NCBI RefSeq assembly: GCF_019396385.1
Contig: NZ_JAHKRN010000018.1
Location: 1 to 64,000 of the forward strand
DNA length: 64,000 nucleotides
Source of the DNA: Nonomuraea harbinensis
GTDB taxonomy: Bacteria > Actinomycetota > Actinomycetes > Streptosporangiales > Streptosporangiaceae
Direction: 5' to 3'
Program-made: the position numbers and the translations under genes
Notes under the pieces: model-generated
Seen by the model: only the letters and a program-made list of their open reading frames with translations
What the model was told of the DNA's origin: nothing
Database searches by the model: none
In this document: positions 32,567 to 39,805 of the stretch, in pieces
How positions within the stretch are numbered: the first letter of the stretch is position 1
Layout: each line of letters opens with the position of its first letter

Positions 32567-33160
32567 TCACGACATGGACCCGACGGGAGAGGCGCCCATG
32601 CGCATCGCGTGCTCGACGAGGGTGACGAGCACGTCCCTGCCGGACTCGCGGCGGCGGGCGTCGCAGCGCACGATCGGCACGCCGGGGTCGAGGCCGAGCG
32701 CCTGGCGCACCTCGCCGATGGTGAAGGGGCGGGCGCCGTCGAAGCAGTTCAGCGCCACCACGAAGGGCTGGCCGCGCTTCTCGAAGTAGTCGATGGCCGG
32801 GAAGCAGTCGGCCAGGCGGCGGGTGTCGGCCAGCACGACGGCGCCGAGCGCGCCCAGCGCCAGTTCGTCCCAGACGAAGAAGAACCGTTCCTGGCCGGGG
32901 GTGCCGAACAGGTAGAGGGTGTAGTCGCCGCGGATCGTGATGCGGCCGAAGTCCATGGCCACGGTGGTGGTGGGCTTGGTCTCCACCCCGGTCAGGTCGT
33001 CGACGGTGACGCCGGCGTGGGTGAGCATCTCCTCGGTGCGCACGGTCCTGGTCTCCGACACCGCGCCGACCATGGTGGTCTTGCCCGCGCCGAAGCCGCC
33101 GGCGATCAAGATCTTGATCGGGACGGGCAGCCGCCAGTGATCAGAGCGCCCGAAGTCCAT
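32567..33160 (-). CDS. Conservon-type small GTPase (CvnD-like)
   Basis: Product of 197 aa. P-loop GGFGAGKTTMVGAVSE (about residues 21-36), G3 region LFGTPGQERF and a G4-like NCFDGARP identify the MglA/CvnD group of prokaryotic Ras-like GTPases. In Streptomyces conservons, CvnD is encoded with a sensor kinase (CvnA), a roadblock protein (CvnB) and CvnC; none is adjacent here, so it is an orphan. The frame extends past 33160, but the ATG there is the family start. A TTGAGT/TAGGGT promoter lies about 110 bases upstream. The next gene up on the same strand is the terpene-synthase-like gene. Confidence 0.88.
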   Translation of the reverse strand: MDFGRSDHWRLPVPIKILIAGGFGAGKTTMVGAVSETRTVRTEEMLTHAGVTVDDLTGVETKPTTTVAMDFGRITIRGDYTLYLFGTPGQERFFFVWDELALGALGAVVLADTRRLADCFPAIDYFEKRGQPFVVALNCFDGARPFTIGEVRQALGLDPGVPIVRCDARRRESGRDVLVTLVEHAMRMGASPVGSMS

Positions 33161-33271
33161 CCAGCACCGCCTGTACGTCCCTCCGCGGCCGTGCCGCGCC
33201 CGCACGCCTCGGCCCGATCAACGGTGCTTGTCAAGGCGAGTCAGGGAGATCCATCTGCCTGGCATCGAGTC

Positions 33272-33300
33272 ACCCTAGCAATGCCGTAAACCCCACTCAA
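33272..33300 (-). promoter_or_regulatory. Sigma-A-like promoter of the CvnD gene
   Basis: Read on the minus strand, TTGAGT (33295-33300) and TAGGGT (33272-33277) are separated by exactly 17 bases, close to the actinobacterial housekeeping consensus. The predicted mRNA would begin near 33265 with a leader of about 105 bases. Confidence 0.55.
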
Positions 33301-33409
33301 GCACCCATGCCTCTTAAAAATCAATATGTAACTTTTGTCGCCTACAGCACCTTCAGGTGGGGCGGATTTCTCCACCGAGTAAACCCGGTTGTCAGGGCAT
33401 CGAACCGCT

Positions 33410-34318
33410 TCACCACTTCTGATGGTCATAGCCCGAAATATTGTGATAACCAGCACTAAAGCCGATTTGTCGCCACAAGTAGGTGGCCGTGCGCGGGCTG
33501 CGCTCCCGTACCCCGTGGATCAGCTCGCCCGCGTCGCGGGCGAGGCCGGTCATGGCCTCGTTCACGTCGGCCCTCGCCACCCCGAGCAGCAGCACGTTGA
33601 GCCCGCCCCAGCTCAGGTCCCTGCGGTACGAGGCGAGGTCGCCGAGCAGGTGGAGGTAGCGCTGCACCTGCTCGCTGGCCGGGCGCAGGTCCTCCAGGTG
33701 ATCCCTGACCCACGCGTCGCCGGCGTAGATGAGGTGGGACAGGTCGACGAAGCAGGTGCCGCGGCTGTCGGCGTTGCCGACGTAGCGGTCGAGTGAGACC
33801 TCGGCCGCGGTGTCGCGCCACACCCACGCCCTGCCCATCCCCGCCAGGGTCCTGCCGAGCTGCTCGCGCCAGAGCCAGTGCAGGTCGGCGAACTCCTGGA
33901 CGGTGGCCAGCTCGTCGCGCAGGTCGGCCAGGAAGCGGGTGACGGCCGCCCTGGGAGCGGCGCCGTCGGCGACCGCCAGGCAGTCGCCGATCAGCTCGTT
34001 CACCTGCTCGCGGGTGGTGGCCGTGTGGTCGACGAGCCGGTCCAGGGCGAGCACCCACAGCGCGGCGCGGTTGACCACCTTGAGCCGCTCCGCCGTGGCC
34101 CACGGCGCCCCGAACGCGCTCGTCAGGGTCAGAGCCGAGTAGATTTCCGGGCCGAACGCCGCCCCCGGGAAAAGGCCTCCGTACATCTGGGCACAGCGCC
34201 GCAGGTCTCTGTCGCACTCGGCCGCCAGCGCGCACGTGCGGCCGAGTTCGAAGGCCTCGTCAAGCTCGCCGGGGGTCCTCACGGCCGCTCGGTCGGGAAC
34301 ATCGGCGACTCCCCCCAA
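33410..34318 (-). CDS. Terpene-synthase-like protein with degenerate metal motifs
   Basis: Product of 302 aa, all-helical, resembling bacterial class I terpene synthases. The Asp-rich motif is weakened to LALDRLVDHT, and the second metal triad reads LGDLASYRRDL where active enzymes have NDxxSxxxE, so Asn is Gly and Glu is Asp. The overall length and spacing (about 130 residues between motifs) fit the family. Activity is therefore uncertain: an unusual cyclase, a prenyl-binding regulator, or a dead enzyme. TTG at 34318 is the first start; GTG at 34282 is an alternative. It lies 74 bases downstream of the CHAT gene on the same strand. Confidence 0.7.
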   Translation of the reverse strand: MGGVADVPDRAAVRTPGELDEAFELGRTCALAAECDRDLRRCAQMYGGLFPGAAFGPEIYSALTLTSAFGAPWATAERLKVVNRAALWVLALDRLVDHTATTREQVNELIGDCLAVADGAAPRAAVTRFLADLRDELATVQEFADLHWLWREQLGRTLAGMGRAWVWRDTAAEVSLDRYVGNADSRGTCFVDLSHLIYAGDAWVRDHLEDLRPASEQVQRYLHLLGDLASYRRDLSWGGLNVLLLGVARADVNEAMTGLARDAGELIHGVRERSPRTATYLWRQIGFSAGYHNISGYDHQKW

Positions 34319-34392
34319 TAACCGGCTGATATCGCTGTGTAGCGAATTGTCACATGATCAGCATCATCCGATCAAGGTACAGCAGCGTGGCG

Positions 34393-36972
34393 TCAGGCCC
34401 CGATGGCGATGAACGAGACGTCGTCGCCCCTCGCCCGCCTCAGCGCCTCGGCCAGGCCCAGTCCGCTGCTGAGCCCGGCGTGCAGCCGGACCATGAGCGG
34501 GACCGCGTTCTCGTCGTTGACCGGCACCACGCTGGCGACGATGCCCGCGGTGCCGAGGTGGAGCAGCGCGGTGGCCAGGCCGAGCAGCTCGTCGGCGCCC
34601 ACGGCGGCCATCTGGGCGGAGTCGCAGCTGGACAGGACGAGCCGGTAGGGGGCGCGGCGCAGGCGTTCGAGGTCGTAGCCGGTGAGCGGGCCGTCGTCGA
34701 GATGGAGCGAGGAGAACATCGGGCTGTCGGCGCGGAAGGTGCCGTGGGCGGCCACGTGCGCGAGCCGGCAGCCGTCCATGGCTTCCAGCACCGCCTGCGC
34801 CGTGGCCGTGCCTCCTTCCAGCACGGTGGGCCCCGGGTCCTCGTACAGCTCCTCGATGGCCTGGATCTCGGCCTTGGCGTTGGGCACGTCAGGCCCGCCG
34901 ACGAGGACGACGCCGCCGGGTGGCGGCGCCGACGCGCGGGCGCGCAGCCAGGCGGCGGCGGACGGCGCCACGCTGAAGGCGGTCTCCCGCAGCGACGGGA
35001 GCAGCCCCCACGGCGCGGCGTGCAGCACGCTGGGCGGCACCACCACGCACGGCCCGCCGGCCAGCAGGGGGGCGACCGGCCCGAGCACGGCCTCCTCCAG
35101 CCGCCGTCCCAGCGCGGCCAGCTCCCCCGGGTCGGGCCGGAGCTGGTAGGCGAGGCGGCGCAGCCGGGACCGGGCGAACTCCGTCTCGGCGACCGCCCGC
35201 TCGGCCGGCCCGACGGCGTAGGAGCGCACCCGCCCGTCGCCGCACAGCAGCACGTGCAGGGTGCCGTCGATGAGCACCAGCTCGGCGAGCCGCCCGCCGG
35301 GGCCGAGCGCGTCCAGCACCCGGCGGCAGTCGAAGCCGCGTTCCTCCCGCCAGCCGGGGCCGCGCAGGCGCAGCGTCCCGGCCCGTACCCGGGCCTCCAG
35401 CGCGGCGCGCTCGCGTTCGAGGCGAGGGGCGGAGGCGGCGCCGCCGGAACGCGCGGCGGCCAGCAGCTGGTCGACCCGGCGCAGCGCGGCGAGCCGGCCG
35501 AGCAGCTCCTGATCGTCCGCCGGCGGCGCGGGCGGCACGGCGATCGCGGTGGCGCGCCAGCGCTCGGTCCAGCCGAGCAGCTCGCGGCTGCGTCCGGCGC
35601 GGCGCAGGTGGCGCAGCGCGAGCTCGACCAGTTCGGCGCCCTGGGCGGTGACGAGCGCGCGCAGCTCCGACGAGCCGAACGTGAGCCGGTGCTCCTCGAT
35701 CAGCTCGAGCCCGGCCCGGCAGGCGCGCAGCAGCCGGCGCGGCTGCCCGGCCGCCTCGGCCAGCAGCGCCTCGGCCAGCCACCCGCCGGCCCGCGCGGTG
35801 GCGGACCCGCCGTGCCTGGCCCGCGCCGCGGCGGTCAGGTGGCTGTCGGCCTCGGCGGTCCGGCCCAGCTTCAGCGCGATCCGGCCGGCCAGCAGGTGAG
35901 CCTGCCACGCGTCGGGAGAGCCGAGCTCGCCGAGCCGGCCGGCGAGGCGGCGGGCGTCGGCGAGCAGCCGCGGCGTGGCCCCCTCCGCCAGCCCGGCCTG
36001 GACGAGGATGAGCCGGGCGTGCTCGGCCCACCAGGCGCGCCGCTGCCTCGCGAACAGCGCCCGGGCCTCGGCGGCGCGCTCGCGGGCGGTCGCCGGGTCG
36101 GCGGCCAGCAGCGCGGCCCTGGCGGCGAGCAGCAGCAGCTCGGCCCGCCGGGTGGCCTGGCCGCGCAGCCGGGCGATCAGCCGCAGCCCGGCGTCGGCCT
36201 GCTCCAGCGCCTCGCGGGCGAGTCCGGCGGCGAGCATGACCGCGCACCGGTCGGCGACCAGGTCGGGCATCGGGGTGCCGAGCCGCTGGAACCCCTGGTC
36301 GGCCTCGTCGAGCAGGGCCAGCGCGGTGGGCAGGTCGCCGGCCACGAAGGCGGCGACGCCCCGGTTCTGCACGGCGACGACCGAGTCGTGCTCCTGCCTG
36401 GTGGTGGCGAACATGCGCTGCGCGGTGCGGAAGTCGGCGTCGGCGGCCCGCACGCCGCCGAGCGCGAGCTGCACGTGGCCGCGCAGGCTGAGCGCGCGGG
36501 CGGCCCAGACGGTGTCGCCGGCCCGGCGCAGCGCGGGCGCGGCCACCCCGAGGTCGTCGAGCGCGTCGCCGTGCCGGCCGAGGATCCAGCGGGCCCCGGC
36601 CCGCCGGAAGAGGACGCGGGCGCGGGTGGTGCCGGTGGCCCGGCCTGCGGCGGAGTCGAGCGCCGACAGCCCGGAACGGGTGCGGCCGTGGTGCACGAGC
36701 GCGATGCCGAGGGTGGCGAGCACGTCGGCCTCCCGGTCCGGCGAGCCGGACCTGCGCGCCAGCCGCACGGCCTGCCGCAGCTCGCCGATCGCGGCCTCGA
36801 TGTCGCCGAACTCGCGGTGCAGGATGCCGATCGCCTGCCGCGCGATCGAGGAGTCGTACGGGCCGCGCCGCCCCGCGAGGATGGCCCTGGCGGCCTGGAG
36901 CGCCTCTTTGGGGCGCGCGAACACCATGGCGAGCACGTCGTGTGAATCGCCGGGTTCGCGGGGCCCAGACAC
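34393..36972 (-). CDS. TPR-CHAT caspase-like protein
   Basis: Product of 859 aa. Residues 10 to about 450 are tandem helical TPR-like repeats (for example FGDIEAAIGELRQAVRLAR). The C-terminal 250 residues are a CHAT domain of the caspase/separase clan with catalytic His743 in AHVAAHGTFRADSPMF and Cys783 in LVLSSCDSAQ, both intact. CHAT peptidases act in bacterial signalling and defence, sometimes switched on by a partner. GTG at 36972 is chosen over a longer frame because TACCAT ends six bases before it. Divergent from the subtilisin-sigma operon; the 137-base gap holds both promoters. Its substrate is unknown; the neighbouring 148-aa protein is a candidate. Confidence 0.88.
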   Translation of the reverse strand: MSGPREPGDSHDVLAMVFARPKEALQAARAILAGRRGPYDSSIARQAIGILHREFGDIEAAIGELRQAVRLARRSGSPDREADVLATLGIALVHHGRTRSGLSALDSAAGRATGTTRARVLFRRAGARWILGRHGDALDDLGVAAPALRRAGDTVWAARALSLRGHVQLALGGVRAADADFRTAQRMFATTRQEHDSVVAVQNRGVAAFVAGDLPTALALLDEADQGFQRLGTPMPDLVADRCAVMLAAGLAREALEQADAGLRLIARLRGQATRRAELLLLAARAALLAADPATARERAAEARALFARQRRAWWAEHARLILVQAGLAEGATPRLLADARRLAGRLGELGSPDAWQAHLLAGRIALKLGRTAEADSHLTAAARARHGGSATARAGGWLAEALLAEAAGQPRRLLRACRAGLELIEEHRLTFGSSELRALVTAQGAELVELALRHLRRAGRSRELLGWTERWRATAIAVPPAPPADDQELLGRLAALRRVDQLLAAARSGGAASAPRLERERAALEARVRAGTLRLRGPGWREERGFDCRRVLDALGPGGRLAELVLIDGTLHVLLCGDGRVRSYAVGPAERAVAETEFARSRLRRLAYQLRPDPGELAALGRRLEEAVLGPVAPLLAGGPCVVVPPSVLHAAPWGLLPSLRETAFSVAPSAAAWLRARASAPPPGGVVLVGGPDVPNAKAEIQAIEELYEDPGPTVLEGGTATAQAVLEAMDGCRLAHVAAHGTFRADSPMFSSLHLDDGPLTGYDLERLRRAPYRLVLSSCDSAQMAAVGADELLGLATALLHLGTAGIVASVVPVNDENAVPLMVRLHAGLSSGLGLAEALRRARGDDVSFIAIGA

Positions 36973-36978
36973 GCATAG

Positions 36979-36984
36979 ATGGTA
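36979..36984 (-). promoter_or_regulatory. Candidate -10 hexamer of the CHAT gene
   Basis: TACCAT ends six bases before the GTG at 36972. A GTGGAC hexamer 18 bases further upstream could act as the -35. Leaderless arrangement. Confidence 0.5.
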
Positions 36985-37109
36985 GAGCCGCCCCAGGCCC
37001 GCGTCCACGTGGTGTATCAACCGTCGGCACGGGCGCTCATAAGTGTCGGGGCGGCCTGATGGACTGGCCTCCCGCCGGCCAAGGCGACACTCCCCGGGAG
37101 GAACCGACG

Positions 37110-38453
37110 ATGACGACACCGGATCCGGGTGGCGACGCCCGCTTCTGGACTCAGCTGGAGATGGTGAACGCCGCCCTGCCCGACGGCCTGCGCGCGGTCG
37201 CCGGGCCGGAGGGCGCCACGCCCGGCTCCTCGGTCGCGCCCGGATACGCCGAGCTCGACGGCCACGTCCTGGTGCCCGCGCAGGACCTGGAGCGGGCGGG
37301 CAACATGGTCCAGGACCTGGTGCCGGGCGAGGCCGACCCGCGGGTGGTGTGGCCGCCCGAGCACGACGCGGGCCGGGTGTCGGTGCGCCGCCTGTACGTG
37401 GGCGACCGCAGCGCCCGGCTGGTCGCCGACACGCTCACCGCGCGCCGGATGCGGGCCACGCCGGTCCACCTGGTCTCGGTGGCCGGGGTCAACCTGTGCC
37501 CCGGCGACGAGCCCGTGCCGGCCTCCGGGCCGCTGCGGCCGCCGCCGGGCGCCCGCGACGCCGGCGCCGGGGTGCGGGTGACCGTGCTCGACACCGGGCT
37601 GGTGCCCGGCTACCTCGACCACCCGTGGCTGGCGGCGGGTTCCGGCGACCCCGCGATCCCGGCCGTCGACGGCGACGTCACCGACGAGGTCGCAGGCGGC
37701 GTGATCGGCCCGTACACCGGGCACGGCACGTTCGTCGCGGGGGTGGTGCGCTGCACCGCGCCGGCCGCCGACGTGCGCGTCCACCGGACGTTCCCGTACG
37801 CGGGCGCGGTGCCGGAGGACGAGCTGGGGCTGGCCGTCCGTGACACGCTCGGCGCCCACGGCTGGCCCGACATCGTGTCGTTGTCGGCGGGCACCCGCAC
37901 GCGCGACGCGGCGGCGCTGCTCGGCCTGGCCGACTTCATGGCCGAGCTGACGCTGCACCCGGAGACGGTGCTGGTGGCGGCGGCGGGCAACGACGGCGGC
38001 ACCGACCCGTTCTGGCCCGCCGCCTACGCCGGGCAGCCGGTCAACGCCTCCGGCGACCTGGTGGTGTCGGTGGGCGCGCTGCGCGAGGATGGCCTGGGCA
38101 GGGCGTGCTTCAGCAACCACGGCGACTGGGTGACCGTGTACGCGCAGGGCGAGCGGCTGGTGAACGCGTTCGCCTCCGGCCAGTACACCTACGGCTACCC
38201 GCACAGCGCGTCCTGCCGCCACTCGGACACCCCTCTCTACTCCGGCTGCACCTGCGTGGGGGTGATGAAGGCGGGCGACACGGCCACGTTCACCGGGCTC
38301 GCGCAGTGGAGCGGCACCTCCTTCGCCACCCCGATCGTGGCCGGGCTGATCGCGGCCCGGATGTCCGAGGCCGGCATCTCGTCGCGGCAGGCCGCGCGCC
38401 AGCTCGTGGCGGGCCGGCTGCCCGTACCGGATCTCAGCGGTTACCTGCGGTGA
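37110..38453 (+). CDS. Cytosolic S8 (subtilisin-family) peptidase
   Basis: Product of 447 aa. Triad intact: Asp161 in VTVLDTGLVPG, His205 in TGHGTFVAGVV and Ser404 in SGTSFATPIVAG; the oxyanion Asn is in AAAGNDGG. About 150 N-terminal residues precede the catalytic Asp and lack a signal peptide, so the enzyme is probably cytosolic or needs a non-classical route. A Cys-rich insert HSASCRHSDTPLYSGCTC lies between His and Ser and may bind metal. The ATG at 37110 has GGGAGGAA eight bases upstream. First gene of an operon with a sigma factor and a small partner, divergent from the CHAT gene. Confidence 0.92.
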   Translation: MTTPDPGGDARFWTQLEMVNAALPDGLRAVAGPEGATPGSSVAPGYAELDGHVLVPAQDLERAGNMVQDLVPGEADPRVVWPPEHDAGRVSVRRLYVGDRSARLVADTLTARRMRATPVHLVSVAGVNLCPGDEPVPASGPLRPPPGARDAGAGVRVTVLDTGLVPGYLDHPWLAAGSGDPAIPAVDGDVTDEVAGGVIGPYTGHGTFVAGVVRCTAPAADVRVHRTFPYAGAVPEDELGLAVRDTLGAHGWPDIVSLSAGTRTRDAAALLGLADFMAELTLHPETVLVAAAGNDGGTDPFWPAAYAGQPVNASGDLVVSVGALREDGLGRACFSNHGDWVTVYAQGERLVNAFASGQYTYGYPHSASCRHSDTPLYSGCTCVGVMKAGDTATFTGLAQWSGTSFATPIVAGLIAARMSEAGISSRQAARQLVAGRLPVPDLSGYLR

Positions 38454-38524
38454 CGGGACGTTCTCCTGTCCTGGAGCGGCTCACGAAATATCATGAGCTT
38501 TCCGCCCCTGGACCGAAAAGGACG

Positions 38525-39133
38525 TTGGACGACACCGTGGAAGACACCGCGCTGGACGACACCGCAGCCCTCGTCAAAGCAGCCGCCGGCGGGGAGGCCG
38601 ACGCCTGGAGGGAGCTCTACCAGCGCTTCAGCGGCCTGGTGTGGGCGGTTTCCCGCGCCTACCTGCCGGTTGCGGCCGACGCCCAGGACGTCGCGCAGAC
38701 CACCTGGTTCCGGTTCGCCGAGAATCTCACCAGGATCCGCGACCCCGAACGGGCCGGAGCCTGGCTGGCCGCCACGGCCAGGAACGAAGCGCTGCGCGTG
38801 ATCCGCACCAGCGGCCGGGCCATCCCGGTCAGCGACGTCGCGCTGATCGGGTTCGACGTGGACGAGCGCTCGCCCGAGCTGCTGCTGCTGGAAGCCGAGG
38901 AGGAGGTCGCGGAGGCCGAGCGCGCCCAGGAGGTCTGGGCGGCCTTCCAGGAGCTGTCGGAGCGCTGCCGGCTCCTGCTGCGCGTCCTCATAGCCTCGCC
39001 GAAGCCCACCTACCAGGAAGTCGCCACCGGCCTGGGCATCGCGGTGGGCAGCGTCGGTCCCATGCGGGGACGCTGCCTGAAGCGGCTCGGAACGCTGGTG
39101 GAACGACGCGGAGTATCCGGGAGTTCCGAGTGA
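38525..39133 (+). CDS. ECF-like sigma-70 family factor
   Basis: About 202 aa. Region 2 is recognised in LVWAVSRAYLPVAADAQDVA and WFRFAENLTRIRDPERAGAW (about residues 45-90); region 4 has a helix-turn-helix in PTYQEVATGLGIAVGSVGPM (about 158-177). An acidic stretch of about 40 residues links them. No SnoaL or other C-terminal extension. The start is TTG at 38525 or GTG at 38537; AAGGA lies just before the former, too close to be ideal. The last codons overlap the next gene by four bases (GTGA), as is common for a sigma factor and its regulator. Confidence 0.88.
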   Translation: MDDTVEDTALDDTAALVKAAAGGEADAWRELYQRFSGLVWAVSRAYLPVAADAQDVAQTTWFRFAENLTRIRDPERAGAWLAATARNEALRVIRTSGRAIPVSDVALIGFDVDERSPELLLLEAEEEVAEAERAQEVWAAFQELSERCRLLLRVLIASPKPTYQEVATGLGIAVGSVGPMRGRCLKRLGTLVERRGVSGSSE

Positions 39134-39576
39134 ACGACATGGATGACGACCTCGCTCTGGAGAACGAGCTGCGCGTGATCGCGCGCCTGCTGGATCCGGT
39201 GCCGCCGCAGCTGATGGAGGACGCCATGCAGGCGTTCACGCTCCGGACGCTCGACGCCGAGCTGGCCCTGCTCGCCTTCGACTCGTGGGACGAGCAGGCC
39301 GCGACGCGGGTCCGCGGATCGGGCGCGCCCCGGCTGCTGACGTTCCGCACGGCGACGGTGGAGGTGGAGATGGAGGTGTCGGGGCCGCGCCTGATGGGGC
39401 GGCTGGTCCCGGCCGAGGAGACGGACATCCGCGTGCAGCGCCGCGACGGTGAGCAGCGGGTGCGTTCCGACGCGCTGGGCCGTTTCACCGCCGACGCCCT
39501 CGCACCCGGCCCGCTCCGGCTCCGGGTGGTCCCGCGCGGGGGCGGGCCCGTCGTCACCTCCTGGATCCGCGTCTGA
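39130..39576 (+). CDS. Sigma-coupled helix plus beta-sandwich protein (candidate sigma regulator)
   Basis: Product of 148 aa without a named function. Residues 1-50 are helical and acidic (ENELRVIARLLDPVPPQLME then AFTLRTLDAELALL); residues 60-148 form short strands ending DALGRFTADALAPGPLRLRV, reminiscent of carboxypeptidase-regulatory Ig-like folds. No membrane segment and no zinc anti-sigma (HxxxCxxC) motif. GTG at 39130 has GGGAG six bases upstream and overlaps the sigma stop. The tight coupling suggests it modulates the sigma factor, perhaps after cleavage by the neighbouring CHAT or S8 peptidases; this is inference. It ends the operon, followed by strong hairpins. Confidence 0.75.
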   Translation: MNDMDDDLALENELRVIARLLDPVPPQLMEDAMQAFTLRTLDAELALLAFDSWDEQAATRVRGSGAPRLLTFRTATVEVEMEVSGPRLMGRLVPAEETDIRVQRRDGEQRVRSDALGRFTADALAPGPLRLRVVPRGGGPVVTSWIRV

Positions 39577-39617
39577 CGGGTCCATCGGGTGGCGGATTCC
39601 CCATGCGGTGGGAATGA

Positions 39618-39646
39618 CCGGGTGCGCGCTGTGTGCGCGCACCCGG
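39618..39646. terminator. Hairpin 1 between convergent units
   Basis: A perfect 12-bp stem (CCGGGTGCGCGC, 39618-39629, with 39635-39646) and a TGTGT loop lie 41 bases beyond the sigma-operon stop. Likely terminator, with no U-tract. Confidence 0.7.
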
Positions 39647-39729
39647 CCGTGCGTGGCGGGCGTTCCCGGCGATGCCGCCAGGACCCTTGGATGAGCATCG
39701 CCGTTCCCGCCGCCACGCGGCTTCGTGGC

Positions 39730-39763
39730 CGGCCGCGCCGGTCCCCTCCTCCCGGCGCGGCCG
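39730..39763. terminator. Hairpin 2 between convergent units
   Basis: A perfect 12-bp stem (CGGCCGCGCCGG, 39730-39741, with 39752-39763) encloses a ten-base C/T loop. Second of three successive hairpins in the convergent gap. Confidence 0.65.
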
Positions 39764-39771
39764 TCACCGTG

Positions 39772-39792
39772 CGGGAGCCGGGCAGGCTCCCG
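39772..39792 (-). terminator. Hairpin 3, terminator of the LAL regulator gene
   Basis: A perfect 8-bp stem (CGGGAGCC with GGCTCCCG) and a GGGCA loop lie 13 bases past the stop of the minus-strand LuxR gene. Confidence 0.55.
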
Positions 39793-39805
39793 CCTCAGGA
39801 CCCGG

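Noticed and set aside
33241..33456. A 71-codon frame upstream of the CvnD gene
   Set aside because: It overlaps the terpene-synthase-like gene's 3' end and the CvnD promoter, has no Shine-Dalgarno, and its residue composition is unlike the real genes.
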